Shown one piece after another: positions 1 to 7,903 of a stretch of 29,192 bases of DNA (positions are counted from its first letter, which is position 1; each line of letters starts with the position of its first letter). The stretch is taken from the NCBI GenBank assembly GCA_036495445.1, contig DASXMX010000283.1, positions 1 through 29,192 on the forward strand, in the 5' to 3' direction. The translations under genes were made by a program, and so were the position numbers. The notes under the pieces were generated by a model. It worked only from the letters and a program-made list of their open reading frames with translations, made no database searches and had not been told where the DNA came from. This stretch comes from DASXMX01 sp036495445. Its GTDB lineage: Bacteria; Planctomycetota; Phycisphaerae; Tepidisphaerales; Tepidisphaeraceae.

Positions 1-123
1 TAGAACGGGGCCCAGGGCGACCTGAGCCCCGACTGTCAGCACAGCCTCGACTCTCCCGCAAGGGAGACGACCCCCGCGGCGACGCGGCGGGGAGGGCATC
101 CGACTATCACACTTGATAAAGTT
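1..123 (+). other. Run of stable hairpins: 3' part of a structured RNA or a long leader
   Basis: No convincing gene. The bases fold into successive hairpins. The first has stem 7-11/26-30 with 13-16/21-24 inside and a GCGA loop. The second pairs 52-57 with 62-67 around a GCAA loop. A third, GC-rich one lies at about 71-91, and a small one pairs TATCA with TGATA near 105-119. They lead directly into an intrinsic terminator. Two GNRA loops plus a terminator suggest the 3' end of a structured RNA or the leader of the next gene. I could not match it to RNase P RNA, tmRNA, SRP RNA or a riboswitch class. An open frame from base 3 to a TGA at 114-116 could instead be the tail of an upstream protein, but its composition is not protein-like. 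Confidence 0.35.
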
Positions 124-159
124 AAAAGGCCCGGTGCCGAAAGGTACCGGGCCTTTTTT
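124..159 (+). terminator. Strong intrinsic terminator
   Basis: A near-perfect 12+ bp GC-rich stem with a single G-U pair (left arm 124-138, right arm from 143) closes on a GAAA tetraloop at 139-142. It runs into a T-tract at 154-159. It ends the transcript coming from the left edge. The next start codon is only 19 nt beyond it, so it may also act as an attenuator for that gene. Confidence 0.85.
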
Positions 160-178
160 GTGTTGGTACAAAGAGAGT

Positions 179-1735
179 ATGGGAAGCGACTCCTCTTATC
201 GTCGCCGGCTCCGGTGGACCCCGCCCGTCGCGATCCTCCTCGCCGCGATTGCGGCGATCGGGTTCATGCACTTCAGCGAGCGGGTCGAGAGCTACATCGC
301 GGCCTATCTGATCTCGGCCGTGATCGTGCTCGCCATCGGCAGTCTGTTCGTCTGGTTCGTTCGTTTTTCGGGCTTCGAACCGCGCATTCGCAGGCGGGGA
401 GCAGTGGGATTCATTGCACTCATTCTCGTCGCCGCGATCGCGATCAAGCTGACGACGCGCGTTCAAGGTGTGATCAATGGCGTCGGTGTACCCAAACTCG
501 TTTGGCGCTGGTCGCCGCGGGTGGGGAGCGAACTGCCGCCCGTCGCGGTGGAGAGCCATGCGACGGTGGACCTGACCCAGACGACGCCTCTCGATTTTCC
601 GGAGTTCCTCGGCCCCGGGCGCCGCAATGCCCTCGAGGGGATTGGCCTTGGCCGGGAGTGGTCGCACGTGCCGCACCTGCTCTGGCGGCAGCCGATCGGT
701 GCCGGATGGTCCTCGTTCGCGGCGGTCGGGCGGTGGGCAGTCACGCAGGAGCAGCGGGGCGACTGCGAATTGGTCGTCTGCTACGAGATCGCGAACGGAA
801 AGCCGCAATGGGTCCACGCCGACGACCACACGCGGTTCGTCGATTCGCAGGGCGGCGATGGCCCGCGGGCGACGCCGACGATCTGCGGCGGGCGCGTCTT
901 CACCATGGGCGCGACCGGAATCTTGAACTGCCTCGATGGTTCAGACGGGAAGGTGATTTGGTCGCGGAATGGGGTCGGTGAGCCATCCCAAAACCTCACC
1001 TATGGGAAGAGCTGCTCCCCGTTGATCGTGGACGACAAGGTCGTCGTCACCGGCGGGCGTGGCGGCCCATCGCTCATCGCGTACGCTGCGGCTGACGGGA
1101 CGCCCGTTTGGTCGAGCGGCAGCGAGTCGCCCGGCTACGCCTCTCCCATCTTCGCGACGCTCGCGAACGTCCGGCAGATCATCACAATCAATGCACATAG
1201 CGTGACCGCCCACGATCCCGCCGACGGGCACGTCCTCTGGCGGTTCGACTCGCCCGGCTCGATGCCAAAGAACATCCAGCCGATCCCACTGAAGGGCGAT
1301 CAGCTTCTGATCTCCGCGGGGTATGGGCTCGGGACAACCTTGCTGAAGGTGAACGCCGCGGGCGGCGCGTTAAGCGTTGCGCCGGTCTGGACGAGCCATC
1401 ATCTCAAGCCGAAGCTCACCAACAACGTCGTTCGCGGCAACTACGTGTACGGCCTCGACGATCCCGGCGTCCTCACCTGCCTCGACCTGTCCACCGGCAA
1501 GCGAATGTGGCGCAACGGCTCATACGGCTTCGGCCAACTCCTGCGCGTGGACGACCTGCTCCTCGTCCAGTGCGAATCCGGCGAGGTCGCGCTCGTCGAC
1601 CCCAGCCCCGACGGCCTGCACGAGATCGCCCGCTTCCGAGCCCTCGAAAATCGCACCTGGAGCTGCCCGGCCCTGGTCGGCCATCGCCTGCTGGTTCGAA
1701 ACGATCAGGAAGCCGCCTGCTTCGAGCTGCCTTGA
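179..1735 (+). CDS. Membrane-anchored PQQ-like beta-propeller repeat protein
   Basis: A 518-residue protein. Three hydrophobic segments lie in the first ~100 residues (about 14-32, 38-62 and 73-92). They are followed by an extracytoplasmic domain of WD/PQQ-like blades, with repeats of the type 'G.V.CLDGSDGKVIW' and 'VYGLDDPGVLTCLDLSTGKRMW'. The segment starting 'DFPEFLGPGRRNA' is typical of planctomycete PQQ-binding-like proteins (PF13360 type). Real PQQ binding or dehydrogenase activity is not shown; these proteins are often scaffolds or of unknown function. An in-frame start at 113 is unlikely because the terminator hairpin would then be coding. The ATG at 179 has a purine-rich AAGAGAG just upstream. 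It is convergent with the DUF4190 gene, 10 bp apart. Confidence 0.85.
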   Translation: MGSDSSYRRRLRWTPPVAILLAAIAAIGFMHFSERVESYIAAYLISAVIVLAIGSLFVWFVRFSGFEPRIRRRGAVGFIALILVAAIAIKLTTRVQGVINGVGVPKLVWRWSPRVGSELPPVAVESHATVDLTQTTPLDFPEFLGPGRRNALEGIGLGREWSHVPHLLWRQPIGAGWSSFAAVGRWAVTQEQRGDCELVVCYEIANGKPQWVHADDHTRFVDSQGGDGPRATPTICGGRVFTMGATGILNCLDGSDGKVIWSRNGVGEPSQNLTYGKSCSPLIVDDKVVVTGGRGGPSLIAYAAADGTPVWSSGSESPGYASPIFATLANVRQIITINAHSVTAHDPADGHVLWRFDSPGSMPKNIQPIPLKGDQLLISAGYGLGTTLLKVNAAGGALSVAPVWTSHHLKPKLTNNVVRGNYVYGLDDPGVLTCLDLSTGKRMWRNGSYGFGQLLRVDDLLLVQCESGEVALVDPSPDGLHEIARFRALENRTWSCPALVGHRLLVRNDQEAACFELP

Positions 1736-1745
1736 TGCACGCGGA

Positions 1746-2360
1746 TTACGGAAATTGTGCCTGCGACACTTTCCACACGCCGCCCACGCGAGTGAGCATA
1801 ATGTCATACGTCTGATTCCCGTTCGCGAACTCCGCGATCCCGTGCAGCGTGCAGGTGGCGACGCCGTTCGTGTTGTTCATGTTGATCTGACTCGACGTCA
1901 TGTCCTTGAACGCGCCAAGCGGGTGAAGTTTCTCGGCCAAAGCATTCAGGTCCGCGGGCGTCAGGCCGCCGGTAACCTGTTTAGAGGCGGCGGCGGGATC
2001 GCCGCCGCTCAGGTCCTGCATGAACTGCCGCGCCGCAAGTCGGGGAGCCTCGGAAGCTTTGATCGCGGCGTGGACGCCGTAATAGATCCCCCCGACGATG
2101 ATGAAGGACGTCAGGATGCTTAGCAGCCCAATGACGATCCCGGCCACCGCCATCCCGTGGCCACCCACATTCGGGTCGCGCGATTTGCGAAGACTCAGGG
2201 TCCCGAGGATCACGCCCACGAGCCCGCCGACGAACAGCACGCCGAACCCGACAATCGAAATGATCAGGCTCGCCAGTGCGAGCCCGTTCGTCCGGGCCGG
2301 CGGCGGGGGCGCGTACGATGGTCCGGCGGGGCCGGCCGGTGGGGGCGGATACTGTGTCAC
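1746..2360 (-). CDS. DUF4190-type membrane protein
   Basis: 204 residues. A proline-rich N-terminus (PPPPAGPAGPSYAPPPPA) is followed by two transmembrane helices, around residues 27-55 and 68-95. The pattern 'NGLALASLIISIVGF...GLVGVILGTLSLRKS...GHGMAVAGIVIGLLSIL' is characteristic of DUF4190. The remaining ~105 residues form a soluble domain. It probably sits outside the membrane and resembles a DUF4878/NTF2-like fold ('AARQFMQDLSGGD.AAA...VWKVSQAQF'). Its function is unknown. The start is supported by a GCGAGG Shine-Dalgarno five bases before the ATG. The DUF6065-like gene ends 31 bp upstream on the same strand, so the two may be cotranscribed. Confidence 0.85.
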   Translation of the reverse strand: MTQYPPPPAGPAGPSYAPPPPARTNGLALASLIISIVGFGVLFVGGLVGVILGTLSLRKSRDPNVGGHGMAVAGIVIGLLSILTSFIIVGGIYYGVHAAIKASEAPRLAARQFMQDLSGGDPAAASKQVTGGLTPADLNALAEKLHPLGAFKDMTSSQINMNNTNGVATCTLHGIAEFANGNQTYDIMLTRVGGVWKVSQAQFP

Positions 2361-2391
2361 GATCGCCTCGCTTTCTTTGAAATCTCCTCGC

Positions 2392-3138
2392 CTACGTGAT
2401 CACGACGAACTTCGATTTTACCTGCTGGCGGACGTACGTGCGGGTGATATCCACCGTCCCTTCGTGCTCGAACTGGCCATGTGTCGCGAGCCACTGCTGG
2501 CCGCGGGCGAAGAACGCGTCGAACTCGCCCGGCGTCATTTGGCCCGCGAAGTAGGTGTCCCGCCGGACGGGCATCACGCGGCAGAGTGCGTCGCCCTTTT
2601 TGATCTCCACCCGACGGTGTGAGTTGTCCAACTCGATCACCGTGTGCCACGGGTAGCTGGCTGGGTACCAGTCGGTGTCGATGATCGCCGAGAGGCTCCG
2701 CCAGGGGCGCTTCAGGTTCGGTACGTCCGTCATCAGGAGTAATTCGTTGGGGTCGGTCTTCAGGAACAGAAAGCTGCTGACCTTCGCCTGGTTTCGGATC
2801 GACTTGTAGACGTTGTCCGTAATAACGTGCGGCACTTTCTGTCCCTTCTGCCAGAACCAAGCGTATTGCTGCCGCAGCGGGGCACCGTCGCTCTCTTCCG
2901 TACCCGCGTAATCGAAATCACTTTCGACAACGAGGTCCGGCTCGGCCCGCCAGCCGCCATCCCGCTTGCGAATGAACGTCACGTCGAAGTTGGCCAGCAG
3001 GTCGAACCCGAACGCGTTGGCCGCCCGGATCGGCGGGCACTCCTCGCGCCAGCCCTTCCCCGGGCCCGGCTTGCCGTATATCTCTTTGGCCGGCTGAGGC
3101 GCGAGCAGGTCTTGTCGAAACTTGAAGTAATGGAGCAT
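2392..3138 (-). CDS. DUF6065-like protein
   Basis: 248 residues from the chosen ATG. No signal peptide or membrane segment. The layout fits DUF6065 as I remember it: an early 'ANAFGFDLL' segment, then 'TDWYPASYPWHTVIELDN...VEIKKGDALCRVMPVRR' in the second half. That family has no established biochemical role. A GTG at 3177 would add 13 residues ('MPRRRFSATFPRT'). I prefer the ATG at 3138 because family members start close to a 'hyF.F' strand, but neither start has a clear ribosome-binding site. The gene runs into DUF4190 and is divergent from the tRNA. Confidence 0.7.
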   Translation of the reverse strand: MLHYFKFRQDLLAPQPAKEIYGKPGPGKGWREECPPIRAANAFGFDLLANFDVTFIRKRDGGWRAEPDLVVESDFDYAGTEESDGAPLRQQYAWFWQKGQKVPHVITDNVYKSIRNQAKVSSFLFLKTDPNELLLMTDVPNLKRPWRSLSAIIDTDWYPASYPWHTVIELDNSHRRVEIKKGDALCRVMPVRRDTYFAGQMTPGEFDAFFARGQQWLATHGQFEHEGTVDITRTYVRQQVKSKFVVIT

Positions 3139-3253
3139 TGTGCGCGGGAATGTAGCGGAGAAACGGCGTCGAGGCACCTGCCCATTGACGGCCCGCGACC
3201 GATCTGCATATTGTTCGGCTCTCCTAGGCGGACCGCCTCGTCGGGATAAGGCT

Positions 3254-3326
3254 GGCCCCGTCGTCTAGAGGCCTAGGACACGGCCCTTTCAAGGCCGCGA
3301 CACGGGTTCGAATCCCGTCGGGGTCA
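3254..3326 (+). tRNA. tRNA-Glu (TTC anticodon)
   Basis: A full cloverleaf can be drawn. The 7-bp acceptor stem (3254-3260 with 3319-3325) has one G-U pair. The D arm carries GTCTAGAGGCCTAGGAC. The anticodon stem CGGCC/GGCCG encloses loop CTTTCAA, which places TTC at the anticodon. The T arm is CGGGT-TCGAATC-CCG. The discriminator base is A and no CCA is encoded. It reads GAA/GAG codons. Confidence 0.97.
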
Positions 3327-3360
3327 CTGAGTCGTTTTGCATAGCTTGGCGTGCACGTGA

Positions 3361-3386
3361 AAGCCCCGGATAGCCCGGGGTTTTTT
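3361..3386 (+). terminator. Intrinsic terminator of the tRNA-Glu gene
   Basis: A GC-rich stem (CCCCGG at 3364-3369 with CCGGGG at 3375-3380, short ATAGC loop) is followed directly by six T. It lies 35 nt after the tRNA. Confidence 0.85.
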
Positions 3387-3397
3387 CGTTGCTGAAA

Positions 3398-3467
3398 GGG
3401 GGGCCGCCCCGAATCGCGCGCCTCTGCGCATTCAATGTGAACTTTTCCGGATCCGGGGCGGCTCTCC
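3398..3467. repeat. Imperfect inverted repeat, 18-bp arms
   Basis: Arms 3398-3415 and 3450-3467 match at 15 of 18 positions when one is reverse-complemented. The core is GCCGCCCCGAATC against GATCCGGGGCGGC, separated by 34 nt. There is no T-tract, so it is not an ordinary terminator. It may be a member of a dispersed palindromic repeat family. Confidence 0.55.
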
Positions 3468-3677
3468 TTGGAAGAAATTCCTGTCACCGCGCATCTATTC
3501 AGCCGTGAATGGATGCCTCGCATTGCAATCTATACTGAAAGGAATATGCCGCCGACTGCCCAATAGCGGTGGCGCGGCGCGACATGACAGAGATATGTGG
3601 GTGACTTCCTTCCTTTGAATGACGTTGGCCGTTTTTATGCCGGCCTCACCACTGATTAAACACCGCGCGGGAGGGTT

Positions 3678-4847
3678 GTGGAAACCAACGAAGTCAATCA
3701 GTTGCTGGCGCAAGCCTACGACTTGGAGAATGCCCGGGATCTGCCGGGTGCGGCGTCGGTCGTCGACCGGTTGTTGAACGCCGGTCATTGCACCGCGCCG
3801 GTTGCCCTGTTGTTCGCACGCGTCGCGCAGGATGTGGGGCGCGAAGCGGAAGCGCTCGGGGCGGTGCGCGCCGTCCTGGCGAGTCAGGTTCCTCAGCCGC
3901 CGCGTACGACGGCCTCGCTCCATTTCGCGGCGGCCCACCTGCTGGATCGAATGGGGCGGTATGACGAGGCCTTCGGGCACGCGACACGTGCCACCGCGCC
4001 GTGGGCCAATGCCTACGACGCGGCGGGATTGGAGCGGTTGGTCGCCGGTTGCATCGCCGATTTTACTCCGGCCACGCTGGCCCGGATGAAGCGGGCGACG
4101 ATTGACGATCGGACGCCGGTGTTCATCGTCGGCATGCCGCGATCGGGCTCAACGCTCGTCGAACAGGTGCTCGCCTCTCATCCGCAGGTATTCGGGGCGG
4201 GCGAACTGCCGTGGCTCGTCGAGCTGTGGCAGAAGCTGTTCAGCCGGCTGGGCATGTTCCACGTGTCGATGCGGGAGGCGTTGACGCAAATGTTGCCCGC
4301 GGACGCGGACGCCGTCGCGGCCGAATACCTGCGTCCGCTCAAAGCGCTGCGTGCCGACGCCGCACGCGTGGTGGACAAAAACCTTTCGAACTTCATGCAC
4401 ATGGGGTTGATCCGTGCGTTGTTCCCTGTCGCACGGGTGATCGTTTGCCGGCGCGATCCGCTGGATACCTGCGTGTCGTGCTACATGACGGATTTCGACC
4501 AGGTGCTGCCGTTCACGTGCACCCTGCCAGCGCTGGGCCACTTTTACCGCCAATACGAGCGGCTCATGGCACACTGGAAGCAGGTGCTGGACCTGCCCAT
4601 CTTGGAGCTCCAGTACGAAGCGATGGTTGGCGACCTTGAGGGGCACGCCCGCCGCCTGATCGAATTCCTCGGGCTTCCGTGGGACGACCGATGCCTGCAT
4701 TTCCACCGCAACCCTCGCAAGGTGGCAACGGCCAGCCAGGCCCAAGTGCGGCGGCCGATCTACTCGTCCTCCATCGGACGCTGGCGCCACTACGAACGGT
4801 GGCTCGGGCCGTTGCGGGACGCGCTCGGATCGTCGTCCTCGTCGTAG
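3678..4847 (+). CDS. TPR-containing sulfotransferase family protein
   Basis: 389 residues. The first ~145 are helical and TPR-like ('AQAYDLENARDLPGAASVVDRLL', 'LLDRMGRYDEAFGHA'). A Sulfotransfer_3-type domain (PF13469) follows. The 5'-phosphosulfate-binding loop of PAPS-dependent sulfotransferases is clear at V148-T159 ('VFIVGMPRSGST'). The 3'-phosphate-binding segment is around R253-C265 ('VIVCRRDPLDTC'). By family it transfers sulfate from PAPS to an unknown acceptor; planctomycetes carry many such fusions. The start is a GTG behind GGGAGGG, with rather tight spacing; there is no better start downstream. The C-terminus ends in a run of five serines. It stands alone in its unit. Confidence 0.9.
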   Translation: METNEVNQLLAQAYDLENARDLPGAASVVDRLLNAGHCTAPVALLFARVAQDVGREAEALGAVRAVLASQVPQPPRTTASLHFAAAHLLDRMGRYDEAFGHATRATAPWANAYDAAGLERLVAGCIADFTPATLARMKRATIDDRTPVFIVGMPRSGSTLVEQVLASHPQVFGAGELPWLVELWQKLFSRLGMFHVSMREALTQMLPADADAVAAEYLRPLKALRADAARVVDKNLSNFMHMGLIRALFPVARVIVCRRDPLDTCVSCYMTDFDQVLPFTCTLPALGHFYRQYERLMAHWKQVLDLPILELQYEAMVGDLEGHARRLIEFLGLPWDDRCLHFHRNPRKVATASQAQVRRPIYSSSIGRWRHYERWLGPLRDALGSSSSS

Positions 4848-4985
4848 GCCGCGCGCACCTCCTGCCGCGCGAGCCTATGATCCCGGCCGATGTACGTGGA
4901 TTCGTCGCCTCGGGCATCCCGCTGCTATTCGACGCGCTCACCGGCGCGGGCGCGGAGTATTGAACCGCTCCTCCCTCGTGGAATG

Positions 4986-5001
4986 TTTCGTTGCAACGAA
5001 A
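4986..5001. promoter_or_regulatory. Perfect 16-bp palindrome, candidate operator
   Basis: TTTCGTTGCAACGAAA is perfectly self-complementary. It sits in the 288-bp gap between the sulfotransferase and methyltransferase genes, 135 bp before the methyltransferase start. AT-containing palindromes of this length in high-GC DNA are often binding sites of dimeric regulators. No promoter boxes could be assigned around it. The rest of the gap (4848-5135) shows nothing else. Confidence 0.35.
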
Positions 5002-5135
5002 ACCGCACAAGCCGGGACAGAGCGGCGCCAGGGGTTCTGATTGTTCGATTACGCGTCACGCCGCGCCGTCCCGGGTCCGGCAGCGCGATTGCCGCTGGCA
5101 CCCGCGCCCGCGCGGGATTAGTTTCTGACCAAACG

Positions 5136-5999
5136 ATGAAACCGCAGAAGCATCCGAATAAGCAGAAGCCGCGCTCCCCCCGTCCTCCCGAGAAATTCGG
5201 CCCGCGCACCGATTGGGGCGAAGTTGCGGATTGGTATGACCAGCTCGTCGGCGAGGCCGGCAGCGAATACCACCGAGAGGTCGTCATCCCCGGCACTCTC
5301 CGCCTGCTGGCCCTGCAGGCGGGGGAGTCGGCGGTCGATATCGCTTGCGGGCAGGGCGTGCTCTGTCGCGCACTAAACGAGCGCGGCGTGCAGGTAACCG
5401 GCGTCGATGCCGCGGCCGAGCTGATCGCCGCGGCCCGCCAGCGCAGCGGCGACGCGATCCGCTACGTCGTGGGCGACGCGCGGAACCTGTCGTTTCTTCC
5501 GGCCGGCCGGTTCACCGCCGCCGCCTGCGTGTTGGCGATCCAGAACATCCACCCGATCGCGCCCGTCTTCGCCAGCGTCGCCCGCCTCCTCGCCCCCGGC
5601 GGCCGGTTCGTCCTCGTCATGATGCACCCGGCCTTCCGCGGCGCGAAAGAAACGAGCTGGGGCTGGGACGAGCAGAACAAGATCCAGTATCGTCGTGTCG
5701 ATCGGTATCTCACCCCGCGCAAGACGCCGATTGTCACGCATCCCGGAAGCGCTCCGGATCAGTACACGTGGACGTTCCACAAGCCGATTGGCGAATACGT
5801 CCGCGCGCTGCGGAACGCCGGGCTGCTGGTCGATTCGTTCGAAGAATGGCCCAGCCACAAGACCAGCGGCCCCGGCCCCCGCGCGGCCGCCGAGAACCTT
5901 GCTCGCAAGGAGATACCGATGTTCATGGCGATTCGAGCGATCAAGATCGCGCGAGCACAAGAGCCGATTGCCTCGACCGAGGATCCATCCGCCCCGTGA
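5136..5999 (+). CDS. Class I SAM-dependent methyltransferase
   Basis: 287 residues. Motif I of the Rossmann-fold methyltransferases is clear at about 66-80 ('AVDIACGQGVLCRAL'). It is followed by the acidic ribose-binding 'VTGVDAA', then 'GDARNLSF' and the post-motif 'ARLLAPGGRFVLVMMHP'. The substrate is unknown. The basic, proline-rich N-terminal tail ('MKPQKHPNKQKPRSPRPP') is probably disordered. The frame stays open upstream to 4890, but the added sequence is not protein-like, and the ATG at 5136 begins the natural chain. The stop codon lies inside the left arm of a palindromic repeat. Confidence 0.88.
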   Translation: MKPQKHPNKQKPRSPRPPEKFGPRTDWGEVADWYDQLVGEAGSEYHREVVIPGTLRLLALQAGESAVDIACGQGVLCRALNERGVQVTGVDAAAELIAAARQRSGDAIRYVVGDARNLSFLPAGRFTAAACVLAIQNIHPIAPVFASVARLLAPGGRFVLVMMHPAFRGAKETSWGWDEQNKIQYRRVDRYLTPRKTPIVTHPGSAPDQYTWTFHKPIGEYVRALRNAGLLVDSFEEWPSHKTSGPGPRAAAENLARKEIPMFMAIRAIKIARAQEPIASTEDPSAP

Positions 6000-6111
6000 C
6001 ACGGGTGTCCAACCCGTGCCGACGATCTTGATCAGAAAAGAGCGTGCCGATCCCGGGTTTGCCCAATATGAAAGCTGCACGCACGGGTTGGAAAGCCGTG
6101 TCACGGGGCGG
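5989..6111. repeat. Palindromic repeat element with 31-bp arms
   Basis: Arms 5989-6019 and 6081-6111 are inverted copies differing at 2 of 31 positions, around a 61-nt centre. The outer core is CCGCCCCGTGACACGG and the inner core is CCAACCCGTGC. The left arm contains the methyltransferase stop codon (5997-5999). It has no coding potential and no transposase. It looks like a REP/MITE-type dispersed element between convergent genes. Confidence 0.75.
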
Positions 6112-6143
6112 GCGATGTCGTCTGCCTGTCGTACTGCGGGGGC

Positions 6144-7400
6144 TTATCCCACGAGCACGTCGGCGCCGGACGTGGTTTCGGCCATCCACCAGAGGATCGC
6201 CAGCGCGCCCATTCGTCCGGCGAGCATAAGGCAGGAGAGGACCAGCAGCCCCGGGCCGGTGGTCGAGACCGGGTCGTGGGAGAGGCCGACGTTGCCGATC
6301 GCGCTGCAGCAGAGGAACAGCAGCCGGTCGGGCGCGATCTGCGGCTCGATCGTCGCGAGCAAAAGGATGCCGGCGAACAGCACCACGGTGAACGCGACGA
6401 GCCAGACGGCGGCAATGCCGAACGGGCGGGGGACCGGCCGGCCGCGGAGGACGTCGCGGACGCCGCGGGCGAGTTGCCAGAGGGTCGTCGTCTTCAGGCC
6501 CGAGCCTGTGCCGGCCGGCGCGGCGCCGATTAGCATCAGCGCCATCAGCAGCCACTGCCCGGCCACGGTGAACGCAGCGGGCGATTGGAACGGGAGCCCG
6601 GCCGACCGCGTGTTGATCGCGGCCACCGAACACGATGCGATCGTGTTCCGCCACGCGACCGCGCCGCCGCCCCAGGCGACCGGCGCCTGGGCGAGGACCA
6701 ACGCGACAAACCCGGCCAGGTAAATGCCGCCTGCGAGCATCAGCACGACGCGCGAGTGCCGTGAGAGCGGCGGGCCGCCGAAGAGGCGGTCGCTGATTTC
6801 CATCAGGACCGGCAGGCCCAGCCCGCCGAGGATCACCAGCGGAAGCAACACGAGGTAGCTCGATCCGTCCGTCGTCCCCGGCAACGGGCCGAGCCAAAGA
6901 CCGCTGTTTCCAAACGCGCTGGTCGATTGGAAGATCGCCTCGAACACGTTTCGCCCGCTGGCGGCCAACATGGCGCCGCCGCCGAGCGTCGAGAGCAGGA
7001 GGGCGGTGCCGGCGGCCCAGGCGATCTGCGAGGCCGTATGCGGCATGCGCAGGATCCGGCTCGCGGCCAGTCCCCCGACCGTCAGGGAGAGAAAGGATCC
7101 GCCCAACGTCAGGACCAATAGCAACGTCGGCCCGATCATCCCGGCGACGCGCATCTCGCGCAGGCCCATCGTCTGCTGAAAGCCGGTGAGCGTGGAGGTG
7201 TTGATCGCGGTGAAGATCGCACGGTCCCAGGTCGTCTCGTTCCCGTTCGCCACGACATGACCCGAGCGGAACGCGAAGCAACTGCCGGCGGTCAGCACTA
7301 CCCAGGCCGTAAAAAGGCCAAGTGCGAGGAACCTGGCGCGCGACCAGCCCGGCGGGGCCACCGGGGCGGCAAGCGTTGCAACCCCAACCGGTGGCGACAT
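6144..7400 (-). CDS. TrkH/KtrB family potassium transporter, membrane subunit
   Basis: 418 residues with many hydrophobic helices. All four P-loop repeats of the TrkH/KtrB/HKT family are present, each with its filter glycine: 'INTSTLTGFQQ', 'STSAFGNSGLWL', 'AINTRSAGLPF' and 'SAIGNVGLSHD'. The characteristic 'TGSGLKTTT' lies between the third and fourth. It imports K+ (possibly with Na+ or H+) across the inner membrane. Such subunits normally work with a cytoplasmic RCK protein (TrkA/KtrA), which is not in this window. The frame opens upstream to 7520, but a strong GGAGGAG sits just before the ATG at 7400. It is last in a minus-strand run after PTS IIA and hisI, and faces the palindromic repeat. 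Confidence 0.9.
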   Translation of the reverse strand: MSPPVGVATLAAPVAPPGWSRARFLALGLFTAWVVLTAGSCFAFRSGHVVANGNETTWDRAIFTAINTSTLTGFQQTMGLREMRVAGMIGPTLLLVLTLGGSFLSLTVGGLAASRILRMPHTASQIAWAAGTALLLSTLGGGAMLAASGRNVFEAIFQSTSAFGNSGLWLGPLPGTTDGSSYLVLLPLVILGGLGLPVLMEISDRLFGGPPLSRHSRVVLMLAGGIYLAGFVALVLAQAPVAWGGGAVAWRNTIASCSVAAINTRSAGLPFQSPAAFTVAGQWLLMALMLIGAAPAGTGSGLKTTTLWQLARGVRDVLRGRPVPRPFGIAAVWLVAFTVVLFAGILLLATIEPQIAPDRLLFLCCSAIGNVGLSHDPVSTTGPGLLVLSCLMLAGRMGALAILWWMAETTSGADVLVG

Positions 7401-7403
7401 CTG

Positions 7404-7410
7404 CTCCTCC
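7404..7410 (-). promoter_or_regulatory. Shine-Dalgarno site fixing the K+ transporter start
   Basis: GGAGGAG on the minus strand, three bases before the ATG at 7400. The alternative ATG at 7454 has no such site. The stronger site therefore decides the shorter start and leaves a 58-bp gap after hisI. Confidence 0.7.
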
Positions 7411-7458
7411 GCCCGGACCGCCTTAGATTGTCCTCTGGGTTCCGTCCTGGGCATGGTC

Positions 7459-7845
7459 TTACTTGTGGTAGACCTCTTTCGGATCGAACACCTTTCGCCC
7501 GACGACTTTCCAATCCCCATCTCTCTGATGTTCGCGGTAGAAGCAACTGTAATACCCGTCGTGGCAGGCCGCTCCGACCTGTTCGACGGCGATCAGCAAC
7601 ACGTCCTGGTCGCAGTCGGTCCGGACGCTCTTGACGTGCTGCACGTGCCCGCTGCTCTCCCCCTTCAGCCACTGCTTGTTGCGGCTCCGGCTGTAAAAGT
7701 GGGTCTTGCCGGTCTCGACCGTTTTGTCCACCGCCTCCCGGTTCATCCACGCCATCATGAGGACCTCGCCGGTCCTGTGGTCCTGGATGATCGCCGGGAT
7801 CAGCCCGTGGGCGTCAAACTTCAGTTTCTCCAGTTGCGCATCCAT
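7459..7845 (-). CDS. hisI: Phosphoribosyl-AMP cyclohydrolase HisI
   Basis: 128 residues, the usual length of a stand-alone HisI. It hydrolyses the adenine ring of phosphoribosyl-AMP, the third step of histidine synthesis. Family signatures are 'GEVLMMAWMNREA', 'THFYSRSRNKQWLKGESSGH', the metal-binding 'DCDQDVLL', and the zinc-ligand segment 'GAACHDGYYSCFYR'. There is no fused HisE domain, so the preceding pyrophosphohydrolase step must be encoded elsewhere. It lies 58 bp after the PTS IIA gene on the same strand, and before the potassium transporter. hisA is 7 kb away and unlinked. Confidence 0.96.
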   Translation of the reverse strand: MDAQLEKLKFDAHGLIPAIIQDHRTGEVLMMAWMNREAVDKTVETGKTHFYSRSRNKQWLKGESSGHVQHVKSVRTDCDQDVLLIAVEQVGAACHDGYYSCFYREHQRDGDWKVVGRKVFDPKEVYHK

Positions 7846-7903
7846 CCCCCATTTCTCAGGGGTATGGAGGGATTTGTCAACCAGGGCCCATAGGGGGGCT
7901 GAG

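Larger units (their letters stand above)
3327..3677. other. Intergenic stretch between tRNA-Glu and the sulfotransferase gene
   Basis: No gene seen. It contains the tRNA terminator (3361-3386) and an imperfect inverted repeat (3398-3467), then about 210 bases with no recognisable element. A TATACT near 3530 could be a -10 box for the sulfotransferase gene, but no matching -35 box was found. The GGGAGGG at 3669-3675 is the ribosome-binding site of that gene. Confidence 0.6.

Noticed and set aside
113..178. Start of the beta-propeller gene at 113
   Set aside because: The extra 22 residues would be encoded by the terminator hairpin; the ATG at 179 follows a purine-rich site and is preferred.
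3224..3523. 99-residue minus-strand frame containing 'DPDGIRTRVAALKGPCPRPLDDGA'
   Set aside because: This is the complement of the tRNA-Glu gene and its terminator, a well-known source of false proteins.
5941..7281. 446-residue minus-strand frame
   Set aside because: It is an arginine/aspartate-rich shadow of the K+ transporter gene, extended through the palindromic repeat at 5989-6111.
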